A stretch of DNA of 64,000 bases from Hoylesella buccalis ATCC 35310 (lineage in GTDB: Bacteria; Bacteroidota; Bacteroidia; Bacteroidales; Bacteroidaceae): contig NZ_ADEG01000031.1 in NCBI RefSeq assembly GCF_000177075.1, positions 41,886-105,885 on the forward strand. Direction: 5' to 3'. Below, in pieces: positions 24,746 through 34,002 of this stretch. The stretch's first letter is position 1; the number at the start of each line of letters is the position of its first letter. The translations under genes and the position numbers were made by a program. Under the pieces are notes generated by a model, which was not told where the DNA came from, did no database searches, and was given only the letters and a program-made list of their open reading frames with translations.

Positions 24746-26107
24746 TTATGCGTTTTCTTTTCTTAATATGTCCAGACCATTGCGTACAATCTTCTGAAGT
24801 TCCAACTTAGAAGAATCCACGAACTCGGCAACGGCGAAATCTTCCGGAGACACTTCATATATCCCCAGCTGTTCTTGCTTGTCGATGTCACCTGCAATCA
24901 AAGACTTGATGAGGTATTCGCCATAAATATCCATGGGCAGCACCCGATCGTACTCGCCGCTCATGATCATGTGGCGCTCTCCACCTTTGACACGCGCATC
25001 CAGGTCGTATTGCTTTTCCTTTCCTGAAAGCCACGAGAAATAACTGCGTGAAACAGAAAACTGATTGGTGCGCGGCAAAATCCATCCCAGCAATTCGTCT
25101 GCCTGATCACCTTCTGGTATCACGCAAACTTCCGAAGTGTGTGCACCGAGAAAGTCGGTCAACTCACACTTGCGCCCTGTTAACGGATTACCATTGATGA
25201 TGCGCAGATGTTCGTTTTCGCTCTCACCGCCTATCTGTCCTGCTAACAAGTCAGATATCGGTGTTCCAACCAAAGCATCCACATATTGAGGATTGTTCAC
25301 TTTGCTGCCTGCAATGGCCACCGTCCGCGTGAGGTCCACTTTACCCGTCAGGAACAAACGACCCATGAAGATGACAGCCGTTGGTTCGACCGTCCATACC
25401 ACCTCACCCTTGTTGACGGGTGACAGGTGATTGATTTGCACGCCTACATTGCTGGAGGGACAGGGACCGTCAAAAGCCGTAATCTCAACATCAGAAGACT
25501 GTGTCAAGGCCTTGTCGGTTTGATTGACATGGATGTTCAAATATGTCTTTGCAATCTTCGACAACGCAGTCAAACCTGCTTGGAAAGCTTCTTCGTTGCC
25601 TTCCAGCTCGAACTCAAACTTGCCGGCCAAAGGCATGTTTCTGAAAGCAGATACAAAAATACCCTTAGGTTTGCTCTGTGGTTGGGTCGAAACGGCATAA
25701 GGCAGTTGGTTGACATATCCAAAAAGACCTGCTTGCAACAGCGCCTCTACGACTTCGTCACCAGAAAGACTCCTCACGTCTTTCTTGCCAAAATCAACAA
25801 ACTCCTGTTGTTGTGACGCCTCCACAATAACAGCCATCACTTTACGTCTATCACCGCGGACAATTGACTTCACTTTTCCACTGACCGGTGAGGCGAACTT
25901 GACTTCTGGAAACTTCTTGTTAACGAAAAGAGCCTCTCCAGCCTTCACGTCGTCCCCTTCATGCACACATAGCTTAGGGACTACGCCGGCAAAATCGTCA
26001 GGAACAAGAGCATATTGATGACTCTGTTTTAAAGATGTTTTTTGTTCGTTTGCTCTACCCTTCAGATTAATGTCCAAGCCCTTACGTAACTTAATTACAT
26101 TTACCAT
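24746..26107 (-). CDS. nqrA: Na+-translocating NADH:quinone reductase subunit A
   Basis: 453 aa from MVNVIKLRKGLDINLKGRAN; the frame continues 14 codons upstream but this Met matches the family start. Contains the N-terminal NqrA domain (VCVHEGDDVKAGEALF-like barrel-sandwich segment) and the C-terminal RYDRVLPMDIYGEYL-like region (SGEYDRVLPMDIYGEYLIKS). Soluble cytosolic subunit binding quinone. First gene of the operon, with a -7 box at 26177-26185. Confidence 0.95.
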   Translation of the reverse strand: MVNVIKLRKGLDINLKGRANEQKTSLKQSHQYALVPDDFAGVVPKLCVHEGDDVKAGEALFVNKKFPEVKFASPVSGKVKSIVRGDRRKVMAVIVEASQQQEFVDFGKKDVRSLSGDEVVEALLQAGLFGYVNQLPYAVSTQPQSKPKGIFVSAFRNMPLAGKFEFELEGNEEAFQAGLTALSKIAKTYLNIHVNQTDKALTQSSDVEITAFDGPCPSSNVGVQINHLSPVNKGEVVWTVEPTAVIFMGRLFLTGKVDLTRTVAIAGSKVNNPQYVDALVGTPISDLLAGQIGGESENEHLRIINGNPLTGRKCELTDFLGAHTSEVCVIPEGDQADELLGWILPRTNQFSVSRSYFSWLSGKEKQYDLDARVKGGERHMIMSGEYDRVLPMDIYGEYLIKSLIAGDIDKQEQLGIYEVSPEDFAVAEFVDSSKLELQKIVRNGLDILRKENA

Positions 26108-26176
26108 AGAATATATAAAATTAAACTTTTTTCCAACCAATGAGGGCATAAGATATTGTTCATATCCAAATGTTTG

Positions 26177-26185
26177 GCAAATTTA
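26177..26185 (-). promoter_or_regulatory. -7 promoter box for the nqr operon
   Basis: TAAATTTGC on the minus strand, about 70 bp upstream of nqrA. It is divergent from the tamB promoter at 26250-26258. Confidence 0.5.
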
Positions 26186-26249
26186 GTAACTTTTACTGAT
26201 TTATAAAAGAAAAAGCAATCATTTATTTCAGCCGTGACAAAAAATGATG

Positions 26250-26258
26250 TACTTTTGC
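26250..26258 (+). promoter_or_regulatory. -7 promoter box for tamB
   Basis: TACTTTTGC fits TAnnTTTGC. It lies 22 bp before the CTG at 26281 that best explains the TamB N-terminus. Confidence 0.55.
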
Positions 26259-26280
26259 ATAAAACAAAGCTGAACGCTGT

Positions 26281-29200
26281 CTGAAGAAGTTTAAAAATAT
26301 ACTCAACATCATCATTTGGAGCATTGTAGGAATTTATCTTACAATCATCATTTTGTTGCGTATACCGTCCATACAAGACGCCTGCGGTCAGCAAGTTGCA
26401 TCCTTATTATCCAAGCGGCTTGGCACTGAGGTGAAGGTCGAACGCATTGATATAGGCTTTCTCAATCGCATCATCATCGATGGGCTGTACGTCACTGACC
26501 AACAAGGTAAGCCCATGCTGCAAGCATCCAGGTTTTCTGTGAAACTGGATTTCATTCCGCTAACGCGCGGAGAAATTTCTATTTCCTCGGCTCAGCTCTT
26601 TGGCATGCAGGCCAATCTTTACAAAAGTAGTAAAAACGCCAAGCCCAACTTTCAATTCGTCATCGACTCTTTAGCTTCGAAAGATACCACAACACAGGCC
26701 AAGCCCATCCGCATCGCCTCTGTCGTGTTAAGACACGGCGCTGTTAAATACGACCAATTGGATTTACCGCAGACAAGACAATTCTCGCCCGCGCACCTCA
26801 ATTTGAAAGACATCAGTGCGCATGTCATTGTCAGTGCACTGTCAAAAGACTCGTTGAATGTCAAACTGAAAAATCTGAGCTTCAAGGAACGATCCGGCCT
26901 TCAGGTAAAATCATTCTCATCCAAATTGCGGGCAAACACCAACCATGCCGTCCTGGAGAATTTCAAATTGGAACTGCCAAACTCTAAATTAGCGTTAAAC
27001 CATGTCCGCGCCAATTACCAGATGAGGAATGGTGTGCCATACATGCCCTCGCTATCCTATCACGGCCTCATAGACAACTCATACGTCACCCCATCCGACT
27101 TTGCTTTCATTTCTTCGAAGCTCAGACCATACCATACGCCTGTCAACATCCAGGCATCGCTTTCCGGAACGGCATCGTCTTTGGCCATACGCCACATCCA
27201 TTTGCTTGCCAAGAACGAACTGGAGCTTGCTGCCAAGGCAACAATTCAGAAATGGGCCAAGTCTCCAAAATGGAATCTTGACCTGGAGACGCTCAACCTT
27301 CAACAAGCAGCCGTCAAAAAGTATCTGCCCAAAGAATATCAGAACACGCCATTGACGAAATTTGACCACATCCGCCTGTCAGGCAACTTCCATGGAGAGG
27401 GGAAAGACATCTATTCCAAAGGAATCTTCTCATCCAATTTGGGCGACATCAAGTTTGATGCCATGGTCGCTCAAGGCAGCTACAAGGGCATGATAGAAAC
27501 CAACGATTTTAAGCTGGCTCCCTTGTTGTCCGACCAAGATTGGGGATTGCTAACCGCTAAAATTCAGCTCAACGAATTTCGCAAACAAGGCAGCCAAGCC
27601 GTGTTCAACATTAAAGGTGATGTCCCCAAAATAGAATACAAAGGTTACCCATACAAAAACGTTTCAATCAACGGACACGGCACATTGGACACAGATTCTC
27701 GCTTGGATCACTTTGATGGAACGGCGGCGCTCAATGATGTTAATGGCGTATTGAACATCCAAGGAAAGGTTGACCGAAACCAAGCACGTTATGCCGCCCT
27801 GTTCGACCTTACAGCAAAAGACGTAAACCTCTCGGCCTTGCGTCTCACACAAAAGTGGCCCAACCGAATGGTCAGCCTCCAGGCAAGCTCGCAGCTGTCA
27901 GGTCACTCGTTGAAAGATGTCACGGGCCGCATGCTCCTTTCGGGTGTCATGATGCGAGACCCTAACCAAACCTATTCATTATCAAGACTTGAATTGAAAA
28001 CAGGGTACGACCAGCACCAAGAACATTTCATTTCTCTCGATGGCGATTTTGGCAACGCATTGGTAGTTGGCACATTCGACTACAATTCCATTCTACAGAA
28101 CATCGAAAATGTCATCATCGACAAACTTCCAGGCATCCAACTGCTCACGCCCATGACAAGGCGCGTCACCCCACGCACAAACGTCCGCCTGTATGCCGAC
28201 ATCAGCAAGACCGATTGGGCAAACTATCTTTTTGATATCCCGCTCTCCCTGCAACAACCGCTGCAACTCAGTGGCACCATCAACAGCGTCAACAACCAAC
28301 TAAACATCAATGTCAACGCGCCCGACTTCACTTACGACGGAAGCCGATACCAGGACAATCATCTACACTTGTCTACACCAACCGATACGCTGCATTTCAG
28401 CGCAGAGGCCAACAAGCTGGATGCGGAGAACAAGCGATGGACCTGGCGGGTGCAGTCCTCCGCAGCCAACGACCACTTGCTCACCACCCTGTGGTTTGAC
28501 AATCATGCCTCCCATCCGCTCCAAGGAACTCTGAACACCACGACACAGTTCTTCAAGAAAAAGAATGGTGAGCCGGCAGCCCATGTAATCATCCATCCGT
28601 CGGAGATATTGATTGAAGACAGCATCTGGAACATCGAGCCGTCGGACATCATGTACAGCAAGAACCATCTCACGGTGGATCATTTCTCCATCCATCACGA
28701 CGACCAACATATCATCGTGGCAGGTCTGGCTACCAAAAATCCTATGGATACCCTCGTGTTCGACCTCAAGGGCATTGACGTAAACTATGTGCTGAACCTG
28801 CTTCAATTCGATGCCGTCACATTCGGAGGGCGGTTGTCTGGACGCGCATTCGCATCGGGAGTCTTTGGAAAACCCCAGGGACATGCGAACGTACAGGTCA
28901 GTTCATTTGAATTCGAGACAGGTCAGATGGGCGTCCTGGATGCCAACGTCAGCTGGAACGCTCCCTTGAAGCAAATCGACATCCAAGCCCAAGCCAACGA
29001 CCAAGGCCGGCAAACCTTAATCAACGGCTTTGTTTCGCCAAGCAAGCATTACATCGACTTGGCCATCCAAGCTCGGCAGACACGCTTGCAATTCCTCGAA
29101 GGCTTCTGTGGCTCGTTCATGCAAGACGTCGATGCAAGCGGAACAGGACAGCTGCGGCTTTATGGCGACTTGTCATATCTCAACCTCACCGGACAGGTTG

Positions 29201-30708
29201 TCGCCGACGGCTCTCTGGGCATCACGCCCCTCAACACCCATTATACGCTCAGGCGGGGCATGATTACCCTGACACCCGATGAGATTGTTTTCAAGAACGA
29301 CACCATCTACGACCGCAATGAGAACATTGGCATTGTCAATGGCAGGTTGCGTCACGACAACCTGCGCAACTTGCGATACGACTTACACATCGCTGCAGAG
29401 AACCTCTTGGCTTACGACACGCACACTTTTGGTGGAAACACCTTCTATGGAACGGCCTACATCAACGGCACCTGCGCCATCACTGGTAATGGTGACGATT
29501 TAAACATCGACGTTAACGCCATACCACAAAAAGGCTCACAAATCGTGTACAACGTGGCCGGCCTGGATGCAGTCAGCACCCAGAACTTCATCAGATGGTC
29601 CACAAGAACCGATTCGCTGCAACCAGATAGCATCGCACCACGCCAACATACCATCGATTTGGCCGCACAAAAGTTGCCCGAGGTATCTGGCGACTTACAT
29701 CTAAACCTGCTCATCAACTGCACGCCAAACCTCACGCTCAAACTACTCATGGATAACAAGACGGGCGACTACATCGCTTTGAATGGCAACGGTGTGCTGC
29801 GCGCCAACTATTACGATAAGGGTGCTTTCGAAATGTTCGGCAACTATGTGGTCGATCATGGTATCTATGGGCTGACCATTCAAAACGTCATCAAGAAGGA
29901 CTTCCAATTTCAACAGGGTAGCACCATCACCTTTGGAGGCGACCCTTATCATGCGACACTCAACCTCAACGCCACTCACACTGTCAATGGCGTGAGCTTG
30001 GCCGACTTGAACATCGGGCGGTCGTTCACCAACAACAACGTTCGCATCAATTGTCTAATGAACATCACAGGCACGCCGCAGGCGCCGCGAGTGGATTTCA
30101 ACCTCGACATGCCTACCTTGAGCAACGATGCCAAGCAGATGGTATACAGCCTCATCAACAGCGAAGAAGAGATGAATCAGCAAGTGCTTTACCTGCTGGC
30201 GGTAGGCCGGTTCTATTCACAAGGCACCAACAACAACGCCGGCACTGATGGCACGGCGCAACAAAGTCAGGCGAGCCTCGCCATGCAGAGCATCCTTAGT
30301 GGAACATTGAGCCAGCAAATCAACAACGTGCTGAATACCGTCATCGATAACGCCAACTGGAATTTTGGTGCCAACATCTCCACCGGCACCGAAGGATTCA
30401 ATAACGCTGAGTATGAAGGACTGCTTAGTGGACGACTGCTGAACAACCGTCTGCTCATCAACGGGCAGTTTGGTTACAGGGACAACCCCAATGCCACGAC
30501 CACCTTTATTGGTGATTTCGACATCCGATATCTGCTCTTGCCAAGTGGCAATCTGGCCATCAAGGTGTACAATCAAACCAATGACAGATACTTTACGCGC
30601 AACAGTCTTACCACGCAAGGAGTAGGCTTGATTTTGAAGAAAGACTTCACCAATCTTAAAGACTTGTTTGGACGTAGACGAGCGAAGAAGGCAAAACCGT
30701 CAAAATAA
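26281..30708 (+). CDS. tamB: TamB-like translocation/assembly module protein (DUF490/AsmA-like), probable CTG start
   Basis: 1475 aa if read from CTG 26281. The frame is open from 26263 with no ATG or GTG before the homology begins. From the CTG the product reads (M)KKFKNILNIIIWSIVGIYL, a basic N-terminus plus membrane anchor exactly as TamB needs; the next usable TTG (26353) would cut the anchor. The long middle is beta-repetitive with AsmA-like strands. The C-terminal DUF490 region includes YLLAVGRFYSQGTNNNAG and ENGIYG-like VDHGIYGLTIQNVIKKDFQF, ending in a barrel-like segment. TamB bridges inner and outer membranes and takes part in outer-membrane protein or lipid transport. Confidence 0.88.
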   Translation: MKKFKNILNIIIWSIVGIYLTIIILLRIPSIQDACGQQVASLLSKRLGTEVKVERIDIGFLNRIIIDGLYVTDQQGKPMLQASRFSVKLDFIPLTRGEISISSAQLFGMQANLYKSSKNAKPNFQFVIDSLASKDTTTQAKPIRIASVVLRHGAVKYDQLDLPQTRQFSPAHLNLKDISAHVIVSALSKDSLNVKLKNLSFKERSGLQVKSFSSKLRANTNHAVLENFKLELPNSKLALNHVRANYQMRNGVPYMPSLSYHGLIDNSYVTPSDFAFISSKLRPYHTPVNIQASLSGTASSLAIRHIHLLAKNELELAAKATIQKWAKSPKWNLDLETLNLQQAAVKKYLPKEYQNTPLTKFDHIRLSGNFHGEGKDIYSKGIFSSNLGDIKFDAMVAQGSYKGMIETNDFKLAPLLSDQDWGLLTAKIQLNEFRKQGSQAVFNIKGDVPKIEYKGYPYKNVSINGHGTLDTDSRLDHFDGTAALNDVNGVLNIQGKVDRNQARYAALFDLTAKDVNLSALRLTQKWPNRMVSLQASSQLSGHSLKDVTGRMLLSGVMMRDPNQTYSLSRLELKTGYDQHQEHFISLDGDFGNALVVGTFDYNSILQNIENVIIDKLPGIQLLTPMTRRVTPRTNVRLYADISKTDWANYLFDIPLSLQQPLQLSGTINSVNNQLNINVNAPDFTYDGSRYQDNHLHLSTPTDTLHFSAEANKLDAENKRWTWRVQSSAANDHLLTTLWFDNHASHPLQGTLNTTTQFFKKKNGEPAAHVIIHPSEILIEDSIWNIEPSDIMYSKNHLTVDHFSIHHDDQHIIVAGLATKNPMDTLVFDLKGIDVNYVLNLLQFDAVTFGGRLSGRAFASGVFGKPQGHANVQVSSFEFETGQMGVLDANVSWNAPLKQIDIQAQANDQGRQTLINGFVSPSKHYIDLAIQARQTRLQFLEGFCGSFMQDVDASGTGQLRLYGDLSYLNLTGQVVADGSLGITPLNTHYTLRRGMITLTPDEIVFKNDTIYDRNENIGIVNGRLRHDNLRNLRYDLHIAAENLLAYDTHTFGGNTFYGTAYINGTCAITGNGDDLNIDVNAIPQKGSQIVYNVAGLDAVSTQNFIRWSTRTDSLQPDSIAPRQHTIDLAAQKLPEVSGDLHLNLLINCTPNLTLKLLMDNKTGDYIALNGNGVLRANYYDKGAFEMFGNYVVDHGIYGLTIQNVIKKDFQFQQGSTITFGGDPYHATLNLNATHTVNGVSLADLNIGRSFTNNNVRINCLMNITGTPQAPRVDFNLDMPTLSNDAKQMVYSLINSEEEMNQQVLYLLAVGRFYSQGTNNNAGTDGTAQQSQASLAMQSILSGTLSQQINNVLNTVIDNANWNFGANISTGTEGFNNAEYEGLLSGRLLNNRLLINGQFGYRDNPNATTTFIGDFDIRYLLLPSGNLAIKVYNQTNDRYFTRNSLTTQGVGLILKKDFTNLKDLFGRRRAKKAKPSK

Positions 30709-30764
30709 GTTTCCACCTCCTCATTTGAAAAGAGCCGTTGTGCACGTAGTTGTCTGCCAAACAA

Positions 30765-30965
30765 TTAAGGGCGTTTCTATAAATTAGCTTTGTCAGATTG
30801 CGAGGCTGTTTTTGGTGGTCAATTTGTTTGTGAGTGAAGGAGTATAGCGAGCTATACGACTGAACGAACAAGCAAATTGAACCCAAAAAAGACCGCAAGA
30901 TGACAAAACGTAAACTGTCCAACATAAATAAAAATTACGGTGGTAATTTATAGAACCGCCCTTAA
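30765..30965. repeat. MITE-like inverted-repeat element (~201 bp)
   Basis: The ends are 22-bp inverted repeats with one mismatch (TTAAGGGCGTTTCTATAAAT and its counterpart TTAAGGGCGGTTCTATAAAT). The inner sequence is a long imperfect inverted repeat around GTATAGCGAGCTATAC (30842-30857): TTTGTCA, TTGCG, TTTTTGG, TCAATTTG and TTGT blocks recur on the opposite arm. About 36 extra bases lie in the right arm. No real coding sequence is inside; the minus-strand frame crossing it lacks any family features. It fills most of the 433-bp gap between tamB and tRNA-Ser. Confidence 0.75.
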
Positions 30966-31117
30966 CAAATGGGGTAGTGGCGATTCAATCGTAAAAAGCA
31001 AACACTTCCAATTTAAAAGCACAGCGTTATTGAAAGAATAAAGCTATTTAGATGGAAGGGCAGAGTGGAAAAGTGAAACTTTTTGCTGATTTCCATCCGA
31101 ATTCAAGATAAAAGTCT

Positions 31118-31126
31118 TACTTTTGC
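31118..31126 (+). promoter_or_regulatory. -7 promoter box for tRNA-Ser
   Basis: TACTTTTGC, 15 bp upstream of the tRNA-Ser 5' end. Confidence 0.6.
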
Positions 31127-31141
31127 ACCACCTAACAATAA

Positions 31142-31229
31142 GGAAAGGTGCTCGAGTGGCTGAAGAGGCACGCCTGGAAAGCGTGTAACCGCCTAAAGCG
31201 GTTCGGGGGTTCGAATCCCCCTCTCTCCG
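31142..31229 (+). tRNA. tRNA-Ser (anticodon GGA)
   Basis: 88 nt with the long variable arm of class II tRNAs (CCGCCTAAAGCGG). The anticodon loop CTGGAAA gives GGA; T-arm GGGGGTTCGAATCCCCC. Acceptor 5' GGAAAGG against 3' TCTCTCC leaves an A-C mismatch at pair 4, unusual for a functional tRNA. The ICE integrase gene begins 312 bp downstream in the same direction. Confidence 0.93.
31212..31229 (+). other. Probable attL of the ICE (tRNA-Ser 3' end)
   Basis: The last 18 bases of the tRNA (GAATCCCCCTCTCTCCG region) abut element DNA. The acceptor-stem mismatch suggests the 3' half was replaced by the incoming element. The exact crossover is not defined, and no matching attR was seen up to 64000. 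Confidence 0.45.
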
Positions 31230-31287
31230 CTAATAGGCTTCAAAAGGACTTCACAAGGGTTGTCAATTTAGCCTTCAAAAATTTGCT

Positions 31288-31323
31288 AATCGTTGTAAAA
31301 TCAAGGTTTTACAACGATTTTTC
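31288..31323 (+). terminator. Terminator downstream of tRNA-Ser
   Basis: Perfect 13-bp stem (AATCGTTGTAAAA with TTTTACAACGATT), 6-base loop, followed by TTTC. It lies inside the element end and would stop transcription from the tRNA before int. Confidence 0.8.
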
Positions 31324-31390
31324 TTTGTATATACCTCTATCGCCTGACGGCATAACCCTATGTTATGACAATCATCATTCGGTCAATTTC

Positions 31391-31529
31391 TGCTACATAA
31401 ACTGCTACACAAAAATTGCAGTAGCAAAAAATGTAGCAGTGACGGTATTCTGAATACCATATTGACGGCATCAACTCTTTCTTTTTCAACGTATTAAGTA
31501 TTAACTTTGCAGCCGAGTGCTACACAAAA
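31391..31529. repeat. Repeated TGCTACA sites, candidate integrase arm-type sites
   Basis: TGCTACATAAAC (31391-31402) and TGCTACACAAAA (31403-31414) are adjacent 12-bp direct repeats. TGTAGCA at 31432-31438 is inverted, and TGCTACACAAAA recurs exactly at 31518-31529. Clustered short repeats between an attachment site and int are typical arm-binding sites of tyrosine recombinases. Confidence 0.6.
31502..31510 (+). promoter_or_regulatory. -7 promoter box for the integrase gene
   Basis: TAACTTTGC, 31 bp upstream of the int ATG. One TGCTACACAAAA repeat (31518-31529) falls between it and the start codon, so integrase binding could autoregulate the gene (inference). Confidence 0.5.
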
Positions 31530-31541
31530 GAATGATGCATT

Positions 31542-32765
31542 ATGAGAACAAATTTCAAGGTATCCTTCTACCTACGCTCAAACTATGAGAACAAAGAAGG
31601 AAAGTCGCCTGTAATGCTCCGAGTATTCCTTAACGGAGAGATGGCTAATTTCGGATCTACGAAAATATTCGTGGACAAGTCACTGTGGAATAACACTACC
31701 AGCAGGCTCAAAGGTCGGACGGCAGAAGCCTTATCCGCTAATGCCGCATTGGACTCCATTTCCACAATGCTGAATAACATTTACCACAAATTCGAGGATG
31801 ATGAATCCTTGTCATTGGATAAAATCCGCTCATTCTTTGTCGGGAAAGACAGGGAGTACACGACCTTTCTCCCGATATTCGACAAGTTCAACGAAGATGT
31901 CAGACAGCGTGTCGGACATACCATCAGCAAGGACAGCCTGCAAAAGTACAGCGTTTTAAGAAGGCATTTCGCAGAATTCCTTATCTATAAGTATGGGAAG
32001 AAAGATATTGGACTGGCAGAGTTCACGCCATCTATAGTACAGGACTTTGAACTGTACCTGAGTACGGCGGCTGGGTGTGCCTATAACACATCAGTCAAGA
32101 AATTGAAGGCACTGAAAACCGTGACCATCTATGCGCAAAAGCGTGGCTATCTTCTTCACGACCCATTCCTCAATCATCGTTTTCACTTGGAGCCTGTCAA
32201 TCGAGGTTTTCTCACGGATGAGGAGATTATGAAGATAGCCAACAAGGAAATTGCTATTCAACGCTTGGAGTTAGTAAGGGATGTTTTCATATTTTCATGC
32301 TTCACAGGTCTGGCATATATCGACGTATCCAACCTTACACCAGACAACATCGTAACGCTCGATGACAAGCAGTGGATTATGACCAAAAGGCAGAAAACAA
32401 GCGTGGAAACAAATGTGTTACTTCTTGACATACCCAAGAGTATCATTGCCAAGTACAGTCATAAGACCTATCGGGACGGCAAACTATTTCCCATCCTAAC
32501 GAATCAGAAAACCAACGCATATTTGAAAGAAATTGCCGACATTTGTGGCATCAAGAAGAATCTGACCTTCCATCTTGCCCGACATACGTTTGCAACCATG
32601 TCGCTAAGCAAGGGTGTTCCTATGGAAAGTGTATCGAAGATGTTGGGGCATACCAACATTAAAACTACACAACTTTATGCCCGCATAACCAACAAGAAAG
32701 TGGAGCATGACATGGAACAGCTCGCTGACAAACTCGGCAAGTTCAATAAGGCGATGGGCATCTGA
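31542..32765 (+). CDS. int: Tyrosine recombinase, IntDOT-like ICE integrase
   Basis: 407 aa, close to IntDOT (411 aa). An N-terminal arm-binding domain (FYLRSNYENKEGKSPVMLRV) and SAM-like core-binding domain (residues ~105-195) precede the catalytic domain. Catalytic residues: His344 and Arg347 in FHLARHTF, His370 in MLGHTN, nucleophile Tyr379 in TTQLYARI. The first catalytic Arg is replaced (CFTGLAYIDV has Ala where most recombinases have Arg), a known trait of IntDOT-type enzymes. It catalyses excision and integration of the element. Confidence 0.95.
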   Translation: MRTNFKVSFYLRSNYENKEGKSPVMLRVFLNGEMANFGSTKIFVDKSLWNNTTSRLKGRTAEALSANAALDSISTMLNNIYHKFEDDESLSLDKIRSFFVGKDREYTTFLPIFDKFNEDVRQRVGHTISKDSLQKYSVLRRHFAEFLIYKYGKKDIGLAEFTPSIVQDFELYLSTAAGCAYNTSVKKLKALKTVTIYAQKRGYLLHDPFLNHRFHLEPVNRGFLTDEEIMKIANKEIAIQRLELVRDVFIFSCFTGLAYIDVSNLTPDNIVTLDDKQWIMTKRQKTSVETNVLLLDIPKSIIAKYSHKTYRDGKLFPILTNQKTNAYLKEIADICGIKKNLTFHLARHTFATMSLSKGVPMESVSKMLGHTNIKTTQLYARITNKKVEHDMEQLADKLGKFNKAMGI

Positions 32766-32803
32766 TAATATAATGAAATGTATAACCCTAAAATAAAAGA
32801 TTT

Positions 32804-33268
32804 ATGGAAACAAAGAAAGAACTATCTTACTTCCGTCTGAAGTTGGAGAACTATTTGAGTGAGCATTTTCCAGAACTGCTGGGTGACAAACCATTCATAA
32901 CGGCAAGATCCGATGAAGCACTTTCCACCTACTGCGATGCAGTGGCACAAGGCTTCTCGCATCCCGAAGCGGAGAGTATGGCAAGTGAAGTCTTGCATCG
33001 AGGACTTCATTTTTCCAAGTATGACACACTTGTATCTGTCTTGGAGAATGAGTTTGAGAAGGAACTGCCCTCTCCGCTCCCCGAAAGACTAACACCAATG
33101 CTTCTGAAGAATAAGGCTGTGCAAAGCGTTTTCGACAAGTATGAACTGACAGACGACTTTGGCGCAACACCAGAGTATGAGAAACTCTACACCGAATTGA
33201 CAGGAACAATCGTTCTGCTCATTGAGGTCAATGGTCTGCCAACGATAGGCGGTGAGAACATGACTTGA
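32804..33268 (+). CDS. DUF1896 family protein
   Basis: 154 aa. LSYFRLKLENYLSEHFPELL, FITARSDEALSTYCDAVAQG and the PEAESMASEVLHRGLHFSKYD segment match DUF1896, a family seen almost only in Bacteroidota conjugative elements. Soluble, helical, no known activity. It lies 38 bp after int on the same strand; DUF1896 genes often sit next to large helicase or methylase genes, which are absent here. Confidence 0.85.
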   Translation: METKKELSYFRLKLENYLSEHFPELLGDKPFITARSDEALSTYCDAVAQGFSHPEAESMASEVLHRGLHFSKYDTLVSVLENEFEKELPSPLPERLTPMLLKNKAVQSVFDKYELTDDFGATPEYEKLYTELTGTIVLLIEVNGLPTIGGENMT

Positions 33269-33408
33269 TGTAGCACCATCTGGAGCTTTTGTAGTGTCAA
33301 GAGCCAAGATAAACGCTCCACTCCACACGCCAAGAGTTTTACAAACACTTGTCTTTGGGTCGTTAGAGCATCTTGCCGGTGCTCTTGAAACTATTAAAAG
33401 CTCCGATT

Positions 33409-33828
33409 ATGAATACAATCATCATGAATCAAGACGTTCTTAAAAGTGCGATTTCTCGCCGAGACAATAGAAGCGAGCTTCCATTGTCCTCACGGCTTAA
33501 CGAAATCGTTCACACACCTGCCTTCATCAAGGCAGACGCATCGAACAAAACCGATAAGAACAAGCAGCAGCCGACTTCTCCCAAGCAAGTCCGCCGCTTC
33601 GGTTGGACACGCTTCATCGAACTAGGCTTCCTGCTTTCCATCGTTATCGGTGCCATTTGGCTTATCTCGAAGATAGTAACGCCACAGGTCGTAACTGTCG
33701 TGTCAGTTATTGCAGGTTTTCTGATACTACGCTTTATAGTCAGGGTAATTCTGAAAGTGGCATTTACGTTGCTGAGCATTCTCTTCTGGCTGGCGATTGT
33801 CTGTGCCATCCTGCTTTGCGTGCTTTGA
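33409..33828 (+). CDS. Conserved ICE membrane protein of unknown function
   Basis: 139 aa from MNTIIMNQDVLKSAISRRDN. The first ~65 residues are polar with a basic stretch (SPKQVRRFGWTRF), then three hydrophobic segments: FIELGFLLSIVIGAIWLI, VVTVVSVIAGFLILRFIVR and VAFTLLSILFWLAIVCAILL. I do not recognise the family. A hairpin terminator follows at 33874-33910. Confidence 0.6.
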   Translation: MNTIIMNQDVLKSAISRRDNRSELPLSSRLNEIVHTPAFIKADASNKTDKNKQQPTSPKQVRRFGWTRFIELGFLLSIVIGAIWLISKIVTPQVVTVVSVIAGFLILRFIVRVILKVAFTLLSILFWLAIVCAILLCVL

Positions 33829-33873
33829 GAAGCACGACGATGAATCTGTAAACACTTTCATTTATCGTTCATC

Positions 33874-33910
33874 AGGTGGTTATCTCACATTTCGAGATAG
33901 CCACCTTTTC
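33874..33910 (+). terminator. Terminator after the ICE membrane protein gene
   Basis: AGGTGGTTATCTC pairs with GAGATAGCCACCT around a 7-base loop (one G-T pair), followed by TTTCTATTT. Confidence 0.75.
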
Positions 33911-34002
33911 TATTTCCCACTATGGGCGTTGCACTTTCGCTTCCTTTCCAATGCTCCACAATATGCGAAATGAAGAAGACGGATGCTGTTCCCTTTTTAT
34001 CC

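Noticed and set aside
26101..26394. 97-codon minus-strand frame upstream of nqrA
   Set aside because: Overlaps nqrA's start, the divergent promoters and the tamB anchor in antisense.
30656..30925. 89-codon minus-strand frame crossing the end of tamB and the inverted-repeat element
   Set aside because: It is a by-product of the repeat and overlaps the tamB 3' end.
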